From assembly GCA_001179505.1 (NCBI GenBank), contig CDMY01000262.1:80595-144594 (forward strand): 64,000 bases of DNA, read 5' to 3'. Position 1 is the stretch's first letter; each line of letters opens with the position of its first letter. Positions 11,932 to 25,100 of the stretch are shown here, in pieces. The notes under the pieces were generated by a model, which was given only the letters and a program-made list of their open reading frames with translations, was not told the DNA's origin and made no database searches. Source of the DNA: Vitrella brassicaformis. Taxonomy: Eukaryota; Sar; Vitrellaceae. Position numbers and translations under genes: made by a program.

Positions 11932-13772
11932 CTACTGTGGTATGAGGTGGGCGAGTCGGTATTTGGTCAGCAGAGGGCGGACCAAGGACATCGCGATGGG
12001 GTAGCGGTCAGGCAGCCGCTCCTGGCCCTCGATGGCCGCCTCGGTCGTGTAGAGGACGATGTTAACATCGGTCAGCCACAGATAGGCGGCGACGGTGTCG
12101 CCCTCCTTCATGCCCTTGAGGACGATGTATCGCTCCCGCCCGTCGTCGTTTACCCACCCGATGCAGTCGATGGTGGTGCGGCCGTCGATGGCGTCGCTCA
12201 GCAGTCGCTGATAGCGCTTATCGCCATCGGCCACTGTTGCGTCGAATACCTCCTTCTCGTCCACCCCCTCTTGGTCACACCACTCCACCAACACCATCCT
12301 CTTCACGAAGGCCGCGAATGAGGGGAGGAGGAAGTCATGGTAGCGGATGGGCGGGTTGTGGGGGTCGTATGTGCGGCGGTAAGGGTGACGGGGACGGAGG
12401 GCGGACAGCGGCACCGTTTCGAAGCGCCACTGGTGCTCGCCGTTTCCGATGGTATACTGCTGCCGCGTCACCCCACCGTCCCCCTCCATCGGCTCGTCCA
12501 TCTGCCCGATCCCACCGGCCTCTCCTTCGCTGTCTTCTTCTCCGTCCCCATCGCCCTTTCCCTCCATCGCCTCTTCCTTAGCCTTCTTGCCATCCTGGGC
12601 CTCATCCACCTTGTCGAGCGCCAGGTTGATCCCCTGGTAGTTGAGGAGGTGGCCGAATGTGCTGTACTGGCGAAGGGCGAGGGGCATGGTGTGGAAGTGG
12701 GCCTTGGTGGGCAGGTGGGCCGCCATCCACTGGGGCGACATGATCAGCGGCAGACCAGTCGAGGGCGTCAGCTTGTAGATGTCAGCCAGCCGGATGAAGC
12801 CGGCCCACTCCTCACACCACAGCGCCCCGCCATGCTCCAGTGCATAGCAGCACTTGGTGTAGTACTGAAACGGCCTCTCCACGTCCATGAGGCCCCGCAG
12901 AGACCGGCGGCTGAGGTCCGTGTCGATGCGGGTGAGCATGAAGGTTTCACCGACGAGGTCGATGCCGCAGGTTTTGTTGGCCGCCCGTGCTGAGCTGACG
13001 GCCACGTCCAGGAATCGAGTCACGACGTCACGGTACAGATCCTCAGACAGGGTGCTGGGCATGCCATTGTCCATGTCGGCTGTGGTGTGTTCGGTGTGAG
13101 TGGGGGCGGCATGGGCAGCTGGTAGGGAGGAATGGGGGTGTGAGGGAGGAGGGGGGGAGGGGCTCGTCGCCGCCATGCCTTGTGTGATGGGGGTGAGGGC
13201 GTCAGAGGTCGCCGAGATGCTGCTCTTGAGGGTGGACCAATGAGAGGCAACAGACGGGACCTGAGGCCATCAGAGAGGAATGAGTCATGGCGGCGGTGGT
13301 GATGGGATAACCTCTCTGACCTTGGGAGCGACATTGGCGATGAACGAGCCTTCAATGGTCGTCACATCACACTCCACCTGACCAACACAAGGCCGAGCTG
13401 TGTGTGTGGATGTGTGTCGTCATCGCGTCCTTACCTGTGTCACTTGTGTCAGCAGCACTGAGAAGCGCCGCTGCAGCTCCTCAAAACTAAGACTACCGCC
13501 GGCCACCTGCACACGGACGCACAACACACACAGAGCTGTGATGGCGCACAGAGGGCGGTCAAATGTGTATGGGACAGGCCGCCCACCGATGCGTCATGGG
13601 CAACATCCATCCCGTCCTGCGATAATGCTCCACTCATCTCGTGATCTGACAATGCACAGCACATCATCTGTCCATATGCCTCGCTTCGCCCCATCCTCTC
13701 CATCTCTCTCGGCTTACCTGCGGCAGCCGGACCGTCGATGCGCTGGCGCTTGGAGCTGTCAGCATCAGACAT
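11932..13772 (-). CDS. Hypothetical protein, 550 aa, no recognised domain
   Basis: Four exons read leftward: 13587-13772, 13435-13506, 13312-13377 and 11932-13260, all joined in phase 0 and summing to 1653 nt (550 aa). I do not recognise the family. The N-terminus is hydrophilic and Met-rich with a short basic KRQRID stretch; a Pro/His/Ser-rich linker follows; then comes a compact-looking region (DLYRDVVTRFLDVAVSSA, GLMDVERPFQYYTKCCYAL), an acidic Gly/Glu linker (EGKGDGDGEEDSEGEAGG) and a C-terminal block containing DCIGWVNDDGRERYIVLKG and YLWLTDVNIVLYTTEAA. No signal peptide or membrane helix is evident. ATG 13772 was chosen because upstream in-frame starts are not ATG. It is divergently paired with the fucose-salvage gene 356 nt away. 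Confidence 0.75.
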
Positions 13773-14128
13773 CTCAAACACACGCTAATTAATGATCAAC
13801 AGGCGCCACGAAGCGGAAACGGCGCCTGACGCGTCGCTGAAGGGCAAGAGGGCGATACTCTATCCATCACCAGGGCCGATTAGCGGCTCCTTCCGCCAAT
13901 GCGCACCGACGCCATCCTTCCGTCGCCCTCTTTGTCCTCTTTTCTCCTTCACCGCCGATTCGATCGCGGTGCGAGCTACTAAATGCGGAGAGCGACTCTC
14001 CGCCTTTCTCACCGACGGAGAGAGAGCACATGGGAGACCATCTGATGAACGACTGAGAATCAAGAAAGATCCTATGTGATGTGATCTTGACGCTCGGTCA
14101 ACTGCGGCAGCAGCAGGAGGCCGTGCCC
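13773..14128. promoter_or_regulatory. Divergent upstream region with TGCGAGCT motif
   Basis: 356 nt shared by the (-) 550-aa gene and the (+) FKP gene. TGCGAGCT lies at 13970-13977, close to the middle. A purine/pyrimidine-rich dyad GCGGAGAGCGACTCTCCGC follows at about 13984-14002. Proposed as a bidirectional promoter by position and motif sharing only. Confidence 0.4.
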
Positions 14129-17100
14129 ATGAGCCGCTGTTTCCCCTTCACCTCCTTGATAGTGACCGCCGCTAATGACGCGCAAGCATCGGCCTTCGAG
14201 CGAGAGGTGGCCTTCAGACGGGCCACCGGCAGCATCCCGCCGTCCTGCAAGACGCATGTCATCTCAGATCCCAAGGGCGCACGAATCGGTACGTAGGCGG
14301 ATCAGCACATCAAGCACAAAAAGGCCGCATCAACGATGACGTTTTCTGCTCTCATTGCAGGGTCCGGCGGTGCGACTCTGAACGCGTTAGTGCGATGTGC
14401 GCCCGGCGGTCCTCCTGCCGACGAGCTGCTGCTCATCATCCACTCAGGCGGCGACAGCCAGCGATCGCCCGTCCAGTCGGTCTGCGGCAAGGCGTTCGCC
14501 ACACTCAATTGCCAGCAGCAAGGAGGGACCGGGCCGTTCCTCAGCGCGCCCTTCGACCTGCTGCTAGAGTCCCTCTGTCGCCTATTTGCCGGCGTGAAGA
14601 AGGGCGGGCTGGTGGTGTCGTGCTCGGACGTGGTCCTGGCTGTCCCACATGCGGATGAGGGCATGTGGGGCGGCAGTGGGGTGGTCGGTGTGGCAGCGGA
14701 GGTCGACGCGAGATATGGCCCGAGGCACGGCGTGTATGTGCCGACGACCGAGGGGCGCGTGGCGCAATTCCTGCAGAAGCCGACGGAGGCCGTTATGACG
14801 AGTGAGGGCGCCTCCCTCCCTCCAGGCAAGATCGCCGTCGACACGGGGGTGGTCTACTTCGACACGACCACCACACAGAGGCTCGTCGAGATGGCCCAGT
14901 CGCCCGTGCTGGCCGGCTGCACCGAAGCGGGTCTGAAGGAGGGGCAGCCGCCCCTGAGGACAGAGCTGTATAGCGACATCATGCTGGCCCTCAGTGGCGC
15001 CTCGACCGACCAGGAGGGCTATCTGCGGCATGACGGGGGCTCCCCGCCGGAGGCGCTGGTGCGTGCGCGAGAGATGCTGTGGAAGGAGCTGCAGACGGTG
15101 GGGTTCTCTGTGGCAATGCCTTCAGAGATGGACTTCCTGCACCTGGGAACAACGAAAGAGGTAAGTAGGAGAAAGGCTGACCCATGCACGCGCGATGCGT
15201 TTCCCCGTCCATCATCTGTCCTTCCCCATGTGTGTGTGGGTCAGCTGATGGACTTCATGTGTGGGGCCAAGGCGTCCTTCACGGCAGCCCACTCCCTCAG
15301 GCCAGTCGTGGCCTCGTACCTGCCGCCGTTCCACCCCCTCACCCGCCCCCCTCCCCTCCCCACACAGACACACCCATGGACCGTCGTCTCGAACAGCATC
15401 CTCCTCCCGGTAGACAGCAGCGGCGCATCAGATGTAGCGGGATGTCTTAGCGGTGCCGTCATCGAGCACTCGGTGCTCGAGGGCCGCTATCATGTCGGGC
15501 ATCGGGCGTTTGTGAGCGGCGTGCGGTCGGGGTATCGGGACGGCCTGTGTGTGGGTGACGAGATGGTGGTGCAGGAGACGGCTGTGGGTGGGGGCATGCA
15601 CGTGGTGGCCGTGTACTGCCTGGGGGATGACATCAAGAGGCCGGCTGCTGACCAGCAGGCCACTGTGTGTGGCGTGCCCTGGGAGACACTGTATGACGCT
15701 GCCCAGGTGAGTGGTCTGGAGAGGGTGAGGCTTTGTATGGCTGTCTTTGATTTCTTCTTGCGTCTGTTGCCATGTGTGTGGTCAGGTGACTGCCGATGAC
15801 ATCTGGCCATCGGATGTGGCCGCGTCGAAGCGAACCCTCTGGACAGCGCGGCTCTTCCCACCTTTCCCTGCCGCATCGCCTCAGGCAAGAAGGCCCCTCT
15901 CCCTCTGGCTGATGCAGCTGCGCGACAAGAGGGCAACTATCACCAGCGATGACAGGTGAGACAACTGACCTGTGTGGGTGCCTGCTTCTATCTGCTTCTG
16001 CATGTGTGTTGATCGTGTGTGCACCGTGTAGGCTGGCGGGTGTGATCCAGGAGTGGCGACGCGCGCACCGTCTGTCGCTCAAGGACATCCTGCGACAGGC
16101 CGACGCCTCACAGGAGTTCCACTGGCGCAAAAACGAGCTGCCAAGACTCATCACCGAAGCCCACAAGGTGACGTCAAACACACACAGCCACATTCTCGCG
16201 TGGCACCCGGTCACACATCACAAATCTGTCCCGCCTCCCCCCCTCCCCCCCCTCAGGCCACATCCATATCGCTTCCAGCCATCCAGACCGACCCAGCAAC
16301 AGCCGCCCTGTCCATCGCCGCTGGCCCCTCTCCCCAGCTCGACATCGTCTGCCTCGTCGCGTCCACCGATGACAAGGCCAAGGCACTCGAGGGCACTCTG
16401 CACAAGGCACAGCAGAGAGGGCGGCTTCCGGCAGGGGCGGAGATCATGACGGTGGTCGACCCGTGTGGCGGCGGCCAGTGCGGGTCGGACCGGTCGGGGA
16501 GCATTGTGCTCAACGCGCTGCTTGTCATCGCCGAAAAACTGAGCGGACGAAACGTGAGAATCCCGCGGAAAGGCAGAGGGGGAGAGAGGGAGAGAGAGAG
16601 TGGATGATGGTCTCTCTCTCTCTCTCTGCGTGTGCTGTGGTGTGGTGTCAGAGTGCGACGTATTTGGATTTGGATGTGCTGTGTGGGCTGCGGATAGTGG
16701 TCATCTACGTAGAGGACGGCAGCCCACTGCCCCCATTCACCACCCTACTCCCACTGGTAAGGGCCCCCGCCCACCACACACCACAGGCATTTTAAAATGA
16801 CACCCGTATACCCGCCCTGCGCAGGTGTCTGGTGACCTTCAGAAGTGGCCCCTGAGCAGTCTCGATGTCACGTTGGGCTCCCTCGTCCCACTTGCTGCAT
16901 CGATGAGGCCTGGTGTGTTGGCGTGTTCGGCACATACCATCGTGCAGGGCAGCATTGCGCAGCTCCACACGGCCAGCGATAGCGACGGGGAGATCGTTGT
17001 ATTTGCCTCACGAAGCCGAGACGAAGAGCGGTCCGATACAGGTCAGCAGGAAGCCGAGGAAAACTTGGTCACTTATCGGCCGACCCTCTTTCTGTGCTTG

Positions 17101-20100
17101 CAGGCCTCTTGCACGTGGATGTGGCTACTCGAGACGTGGTGGGGATGGGTGGTGGTGGTGATGGTGGCGAGTCGACGAGCAGCAGCGGCAGCACCGTTGT
17201 GTTGCCCATTGGGCTAATTGATTTCGACACCAGGGCCGCACAGATGTTCCTGGCCCTCCACACCACAAGCCCGCTCGACAGATGCACATACCTGGGTGAG
17301 AAGTACCAAGGACTCAACACACATCCACACACACACACACACACACGTGTGGGCTTCCCAATATATCTGTGTGCAGGTGTCGACACCGGCAGCACCAGCC
17401 CCCTCCCCTTGTCGCTCACCACCCACCTGCTGCCATCCCTCATCCAGCCCCCCCTCCACAAGCAGGAGGGGCCCTCTCTGCCCCTCCCTCTCCCGAGCTC
17501 CTCTCCACCCCATTCGTCCACCGAGTCGTCGCCCCACCTGCGGGCAGCCACGGGAGGCGGCACATCTTTCACTGGTCAGGGCAGCGGCAGCGACGTCGAG
17601 CTGGAGGGCGACATGGGACAGATGAAACCACCTTGTAGACGCACACCACAGCCCCAACAGCTGCATATGGGCACTGGTGGCCAGGCAGTGGCGGCCGACG
17701 AGGAGAGGATGGTCGAGGTCATGCGGAGAGAGCTGGGGGGCAAGATAGCTGTCAGGGCCGCTATTGTGGAGTTGACGGGGCAGGGGCCGAGGGATAGCGA
17801 CAGAGGGCAGATTAGGTGAAAAGGGGGAAAAAGGCGCGAACCGCCCCGAACCGCCGACGGATGGGATGGATGTTTGTCTCTGCAGGCCATGTGTAGCGCT
17901 CCGCACGGTGCCCGAGTACGTCAAGTATGTGAATAGCGACCTGGTCCACTCAACGCCGCCAGCTACGCGCCGGAGCGATGCCGCCCACTCACACGTCGCC
18001 CACACGGTAAGCGGCAATCCGCTGTGGGTCGCCTTACCACATCACGTTCACATACATCTGTCTGGTCGGTCCATCCATCCATCCATCCAGGTGTCAGTGG
18101 TGACCCCCTGGTCGACGTCCCTCCAGTCGCCGCCCACCAAGCCGCTGCTCGTCAACTCCTGCCTGCAGGGGAAGGGATTCCTCCACCCCTCGTGTGTGGC
18201 CGTCAACTGCCGTCTCGATGGCGAGTTCAGCCTCGGCGAGGGGGCAGTGTGCGTCGGTGTGCGGTCTGTCAAGGGCATCAGCGTGGCAGGTGGGAGGGAG
18301 GGAGGGGTATGGGTGCGTTGCGTTGCGTTGCGGTGTTCGTCTTGGATGGCCGGTGTGGTTTTCGTCGCTGCCCTTCCACAAATTCGCCGCCATATGCATG
18401 TGCTTCCTTCGTGTTGGTCCCGTCTTGTCTTGCGTGACACACGAATGACATACATAGGCGGGACTGATGATCCGGACGCTATACACATACACTTCATCGT
18501 TTCTTTCTTTCTTTCTTTCTTTGTCGTCTCTCTCTCTCTCTCTGTGTCTGTGGTGACTGCAGCTAATGTGGTGGTGCAAGAGATTGAGATGCGGACGGGT
18601 GCGGACGGTGGTAGCCCTCGCTCCCCTGTGGTCGTCTTCTACGGCATCCAGGACGACTTGCGAGCGGCCTTCCGAGACCCGTCGGCCACCTTCAGGAACC
18701 GCCCGTGGAGCGACCTCTTCACGTCGACCGCCATCACCCCAACAGACCTCTGGCCGCCCCCCCACGACGACACGCAACAGCAGCAATGCACCCTGGCCAA
18801 CGCCAAGCTCTTCCCCATCCACGCGCCGTCCCTCTCCCCGCCCCTCTGGCTGATGCAGATGCACGGGCCACCAGCAGCGGGAGCGGGCAGGGCCCAGATG
18901 ATGAGTGCTGAGCTGCTGTATGCGGTGGACGAGTGGCGGCGGGCCAAGCGGGTCTCACTGGAGGAGGCCGTGATGGCGATGGACGTGTGTGCGGAGATGC
19001 GCAAGGTGGATGACGTTGGGTGGGAGGTTGATAGGCACCGGATGGAGGCCGTGCTGACCGGGCGGATGGACGACGACCTCACCGAAGTCTACACGGCTTG
19101 TGCGGCGGACGGGCGAAAGGGGGTGAGACAAATGAGGCAGGGCAGCCATTCGACCATGCCATGTACTCCCTCTCTGTCTGTGTGGATATGTGTGTCAGGT
19201 GTTCGCCGCCCTCGACTCCATCATGACTGCATCTGTGTCTGAGCTGGACGTCCTCTGCCGAGCCCTCATACACACCTCTGAAGCACTAGCAGCCTTCGCC
19301 ACACAAGAGGTACCTGCCTGCACCCACACACACCTTGCTCGCTCCACCCAGCCAAACCCATCTGTGGGAATGGGGGTGTCTTCATTCACAGGGTGGAGTC
19401 CGCAGCGGCCCAGCCCACCATCCTGAGTGGGCCGAGGCGATGGCCGGTCTCAGAGACGTCAACCAGGTCGATGCCGTGCGACGGAGCCTACGGGACATGG
19501 CGGCCGTGAGGGACCGTTGGATGCATACAGTATGCCAGCCAGCAGCCGATGAAAGACCAGACCACCAGACCACACGAGACCAGACCAGACCACACGACAT
19601 GACGGACATCGGCCAGACCATGTGTGTGTCGGTCTGCAGGGTCGTCCGGACCTGTTGATTCGATCCGCCCGGCACTATGAGAGCGCGGCCTTTCTCGTCA
19701 TCCAGCAGGCAGTGGCCACGTGCAACCGGTTCGTGCACTTCTCCCTCTCGCCCACAGCCCGCCTGCCACTCCATGTGTGGGCGCAAGCAGTCGCACCGGC
19801 ACGGCTCGACCTGGGCGGAGGATGGAGGTACGAAACTCTCAGGAAGTCAAGCCATCTGCTGCTCATGTGAACTCTGTGCTGTGGTGGTTTTGTTTTGTTG
19901 TGTGTTTGTTGCAGTGACACGCCGCCCATGAGCTACGAGTATGGCGGCAAGGTGACGACAGTGGCCATCAAAGTCGACGGCGAGAAGCCCATCGGCGCCC
20001 GTGCGTGTCGCACTGAGCAGTTGGAGGTGGTCTTGGCGCCTCAGTCAGGCGGGCGAGATACGGCGGACAAGGCCGTGTGCCTGTGTCGGAGCCTGGAGGA

Positions 20101-21457
20101 CCTGTGCGACTACAACAAACCCGGCGCCCCGTGCGCACTGCTCAAGGTGGGTGGGGGGATGGGAGAGAGAGAGAGAGAGAGTAATCCTTTCAATCATCAC
20201 ACTCGTGATTCAGGCCGCCCTTGTGTGCTGCCGCATCATCGACCCACACGACAGTAGCCGCTCTCTCCAGCAACAGCTCCAAGACACAGTGGGCGGCGGC
20301 CTCCGCATCGAGTCGTGGGCCCACCTGCCCGTCGGCTCGGGCCTGGGCACGTCCAGCATCCTAGCGGGTGTGGTGCTGGCTGCTGTCGGCGTAGCGTGCG
20401 GCCGGCCATATAGCGACACAAGCAGCGTGTGTCACGCTGTCCTGATGGTGGAGCAGATGATGACCACTGGAGGCGGGTGGCAGGACCAGGTGAGTGGGAC
20501 TGACTGACGGGAGTGGGGGAGGGGAGGGAGGGGCATTGCATCCCATCTCTTCGCCCCAATGTGTTTTGTGTGTGCAGGTTGGTGGGCTGAATGGCGGCGC
20601 AAGGCTGGGTCAGTCGGGGAAAGGGCTGCCCCTGAGAGTGGAAGCGACGGCCATCCCTCTCGAGCCAGCCGTGGTAGATCGCCTCAACAGACACCTGCTG
20701 CTCATTTACACGGGTGCTGCACCCACAGAGCCATGCAGACAGACCAGACCCCATTGCACCGCACCTGACCTTGCAGTGCATCATGATGATATGTCTGTGC
20801 TGTGCAGGTCGATCGCGGCTGGCCAAGTGCATTCTGCAGCAGGTGGTGAGGCGGTGGTCCTTGAGAGGCCGACCCACACTCACAGGTGGGTGACGTGAGT
20901 GACAGCGAACCATCCATGGAGGGCATGTGGCCATGTGCGCGCCTCTCTCTCGTGCTGTCCATGCAATGCCGTCACATACATCAGACATGGAGAGCAACCA
21001 CCAGTACGCCACCACTGCCGCCGAGGCCCTGAGGAAAGGCGACCTGCAGGCCCTCGGTGGCGTCATGTGCGCCTATTGGGAGCTGAAGCGCCGCATGGCC
21101 GTCGATGCCGAGCCACCCATCGTGACGCTCCTCAACGACACCATGCGGCCTCACTCTCACGGCATGACGCTCGCCGGTGCGGGGGGCGGGGGCTTCTGGG
21201 TCGGCGTCACCAAACAAGACAAGCAGACCACTCTTGAGGCGGTCAGCCAGCAGCTGGGCCTCTCAGGTGCGCATGAGGGTGCGGCCGATGGTGTGTCGTT
21301 GGCGAAGAGAGGCAGTGCTGAGGACATGGGGGAGCAGCTGGTGCTGCCCGGGGGGGAGACGGTGTTCGTCAGAGATGTGGAGGTGGACACCGAGGGCATG
21401 GTGATCACTGTCGAGGGGCGGAGGGACAAGGGGAGCGCGGCTGGCTGTGTAGCTTGA
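14129..21457 (+). CDS. FKP: Bifunctional L-fucokinase/GDP-fucose pyrophosphorylase with duplicated N-terminal half
   Basis: Cytosolic fucose-salvage enzyme: a C-terminal GHMP kinase phosphorylates L-fucose and an N-terminal guanylyltransferase makes GDP-fucose. 21 exons, 14129-14288 through 20985-21457, sum to 5490 nt (1829 aa), against roughly 950-1080 aa for known homologues. Residues 1-576 (exons 1-5, to 16167) look like a full pyrophosphorylase unit, with DPKGARIGSGGATLNAL, KIAVDTGVVYFDT and the SLWLMQLRDK/EWRRAHRLSLKDIL end. Exons 6-15 (16257-19529, about 793 aa) repeat this order in degenerate form. Exons 16-21 (19640-21457, about 460 aa) are the kinase with PVGSGLGTSSILAG and AGAGGGGFWVG. 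The exon 5/6 junction is in phase 0 with no stop or nearby ATG, so one polypeptide is expected. ATG 14129 is the first in-frame; an upstream exon is possible. Confidence 0.9.
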
Positions 21458-22159
21458 CATACATAGAACAGACATTGATAGATCTGCGAGGGAACTGTGC
21501 AAAGGCTGGTTAGTCTAGTCCAATTCGCCGCTGTGTTTAGGACTTCGTGTAGTAGGTCAGAGCTCACAATGAATCTTTGTGGTCAACGCCATTTTGTGCA
21601 GTGGTCCTGTTGATCTTTGCGGGGGGTAGGGGTCGCACATCGCCCTGCCCTCCGCATCAGACCATCCAACCGAGAAAGTGCAGACCTCTGCTTCGGTGTG
21701 CCCTCTGTACGGTGTGCCAACGGTCAAACGATTTTTCTTAGCTCGCAGCAAAACGAGCCGGAAAGGACTGATCTGTGAGCCCAACAGAAGGCAGCCGACC
21801 GACGACCGAAGCACAAAAGGCGTGGGCACCTTCGCAAAAGCGTTCCCTCGCGCCGCCGTGAAACGGTGCAGCTCGCGGATCTCTCCTCGCGAAAAAAAAA
21901 ACAGAGAGTGAGAAGACAGAGCGGAGCGGCACGGCTGTCGTGACCCCCCGCCACACAGCGCACCACAGCAGCCGCCATCCACCACACAGCACAGCAGCTT
22001 CAGTCCATCTGCAGCCCGTTCTCCTCTCTCAAGACTGCTTGTGTCAGCCAGAGATCGATACCCTTTGTCAGCGAGAGAGCCTGCTGCTGTGCTGCTGAGT
22101 CCCTCCCTTCTCATCACAGCTGTCTTCGCGTGAGCCGCTGACTCGGACGAACGGCAGAC
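21458..22159. promoter_or_regulatory. Upstream region of the GT2 gene; left copy of an inverted duplication begins at about 21613
   Basis: 702 nt between FKP and GT2. From about 21613 onward it matches, in reverse complement, the region ending at about 36745. AGCTCGCA occurs at 21740-21747 and the related AGCTCGCG at 21870-21877. No coding potential is supported. Confidence 0.5.
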
Positions 22160-25100
22160 ATGTCAAGTGTGCAGCACCCTGGCCTCTACTTCTTCGGACT
22201 GGTGAGCCAAGAGAGACACTCAGAGAGATACGTACGTGGAGAGCTGCAGACAGACGTTCTGTTGTCTGGTGGTGTGTTGTGTGTTGGCCCTTCCTCGTTT
22301 TCTTTGCAGGCGCTGTTTGCGTCGATATGGTTGCTGATGGCCCTCATCGGCGGCCAGTGGTCATGCATTATGGAGGGCAAGTGCGGGGCGTCCCCCGGGA
22401 TGAGCCAGGCAAAGGCCGTGCCAGTGATCACCACACCGACCATCCCAGATGACCGCAACTCGACGGCCACGGCCCAAGTGCAGTCGGCCCTCGATGACGC
22501 CAAGGACTTCTTCGCCATCGTGCAGATCTTGTGGATCGTTTCGCTGGCGCCGTTCGTTGTCTTTCTGCTGCTGGGGATGATTAACCCGCGGGGCTTCGAG
22601 TGGCGGCGAAAGGCCAAGACCTTGGCCAATGAGGACAGCGAGGCGCGGCGAGTGCATCTGCAAAGCGATGGGACCAAGATCAGCTACCGAGTGGTGACTA
22701 GAGGCACCAATCCATCGCTTGTGGCCGATGTGGCCAAGCGGAACATCCCGCTGCTGAGAGAAAAGGCCACGATGCCCTTCATCTACGAGGTCGCCACCGA
22801 CAGGTGAGGTGCGCTCACACACAGAGAGAGGAGGCAGGCCAGCCACAGAGAGAGAGCCAATGCACTGCCATGGGGGCGTCAGTCACCTGTCTGTCGGTGT
22901 CCTATTATTACTTCAGGCCTCTGAATTTGGCCTGCCATTTGTCTGAGTTGGGTATCGGTGCGGGGGGCCACGACGCCGAGGGCGGCCTGGCGGTCAATGA
23001 GATCGTGGTGCCCGACTCGTATAAGCCCCCAGGCGGCGCTGTGTGGAAGGCGCGGGCCCTCAACTTCGCCAATGAGCCCAACCTCTGACGGTGAGAGAGT
23101 CAGTGAGGATTGCCGGGACGCCATGGCCTCTCACTCATTGCTGTGCTGTGCTGTGCTGTGGTGCTGTGTGTTCAGGAAGGGGACATTGTGGTGCATTTGG
23201 ACGAGGAGACCCTCCTGACGCACAGCTGTGTGGCGGGCATCGAAGAGTTCGTCAGGGCCGATGCGTCGCGAGTGGGCAGCGGCACCATTGCCTACGGGCA
23301 GGACGTCATCGTCAACCCATGGCTGACCATGGCCGACAGCCTCCGAGTCACCGACGACTACTGCAAAATGCGACTCTTCTTCTCCTCCTTCAAACCCCTC
23401 ATCGGCATGAAAGGTGACAGCAGAGCAGACACACACACGGCTTCTCAGCTGACTGACCCCCTGCCCTGCACACCACACACACGGATCTGTCTGTCTGTCT
23501 GCTTTTTGGTCCACAGGCTCGTTTGTGGTCTGCCCCGTGGCCGTCGAGCGGCGCGTGACGTGGGACCACGGCCGCGACGGGTCGATCACCGAGGACACGA
23601 CCTTTGCCCTCAAGGCGGTGGGCGAGGGCGTGCGGTTCGGGTGGGTCAAGGGCGTCATGCGGGAGAAGAGCCCCTTCGGCATCGTTGACTTCATGAAGCA
23701 GCGGCGGCGGTGGTTCCAGGGGCTCTGGCGGGACGCCGTCAAGAAGGAGCTCAAGCTGCACACACGACTGAGTAAGCACAGCACACAGACAAGGATGAAG
23801 AGAGAGAGAGAGCTCATTCCTCTCTCTCTGTGTTTGGTTCGTTCAGTGTTNNNNNNNNNNNNNNNNNNNNNNNNNNNNNNNNNNNNNNNNNNNNNNNNNN
23901 NNNNNNNNNNNNNNNNNNNNNNNNNNNNNNNNNNNNNNNNNNNNNNNNNNNNNNNNNNNNNNNNNNNNNNNNNNNNNNNNNNNNNNNNNNNNNNNNNNNN
24001 NNNNNNNNNNNNNNNNNNNNNNNNNNNNNNNNNNNNNNNNNNNNNNNNNNNNNNNNNNNNNNNNNNNNNNNNNNNNNNNNNNNNNNNNNNNNNNNNNNNN
24101 NNNNNNNNNNNNNNNNNNNNNNNNNNNNNNNNNNNNNNNNNNNNNNNNNNACGGTGAGAGAGTCAGTGAGGATTGCCGGGACGCCATGGCCTCTCACTCA
24201 TTGCTGTGCTGTGCTGTGCTGTGGTGCTGTGTGTTCAGGAAGGGGACATTGTGGTGCATTTGGACGAGGAGACCCTCCTGACGCACAGCTGTGTGGCGGG
24301 CATCGAAGAGTTCGTCAGGGCCGATGCGTCGCGAGTGGGCAGCGGCACCATTGCCTACGGGCAGGACGTCATCGTCAACCCATGGCTGACCATGGCCGAC
24401 AGCCTCCGAGTCACCGACGACTACTGCAAAATGCGACTCTTCTTCTCCTCCTTCAAACCCCTCATCGGCATGAAAGGTGACAGCAGAGCAGACACACACA
24501 CGGCTTCTCAGCTGACTGACCCCCTGCCCTGCACACCACACACACGGATCTGTCTGTCTGTCTGCTTTTTGGTCCACAGGCTCGTTTGTGGTCTGCCCCG
24601 TGGCCGTCGAGCGGCGCGTGACGTGGGACCACGGCCGCGACGGGTCGATCACCGAGGACACGACCTTTGCCCTCAAGGCGGTGGGCGAGGGCGTGCGGTT
24701 CGGGTGGGTCAAGGGCGTCATGCGGGAGAAGAGCCCCTTCGGCATCGTTGACTTCATGAAGCAGCGGCGGCGGTGGTTCCAGGGGCTCTGGCGGGACGCC
24801 GTCAAGAAGGAGCTCAAGCTGCACACACGACTGAGTAAGCACAGCACACAGACACACAGACAAAGATAAGGAGGAAAGAGCTCATTCCTCTCTCTCTGTG
24901 TTTGGTTCGTTCAGTGTTGGGTTACTGTCTGGCGATGTGGTCGTTCATTCCGCTGTGGAATCTGCTGATGCTGCTCGAGCTCACCTGCGAGCATGGGCTG
25001 GGCCACCCCATCCCCTACCCCGCGACGCCCCTCCTCATGGCCATCAAGACCACCTGGATGGTCAGCCCAGCCAGCACACACACACAAGTGCTCAGGCAGG

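Noticed and set aside
13718-13772. Shorter first exon of the 550-aa gene using the GTAAGCC donor at 13717
   Set aside because: It joins the next exon out of frame and gives a stop; the donor at 13586 joins in phase 0.
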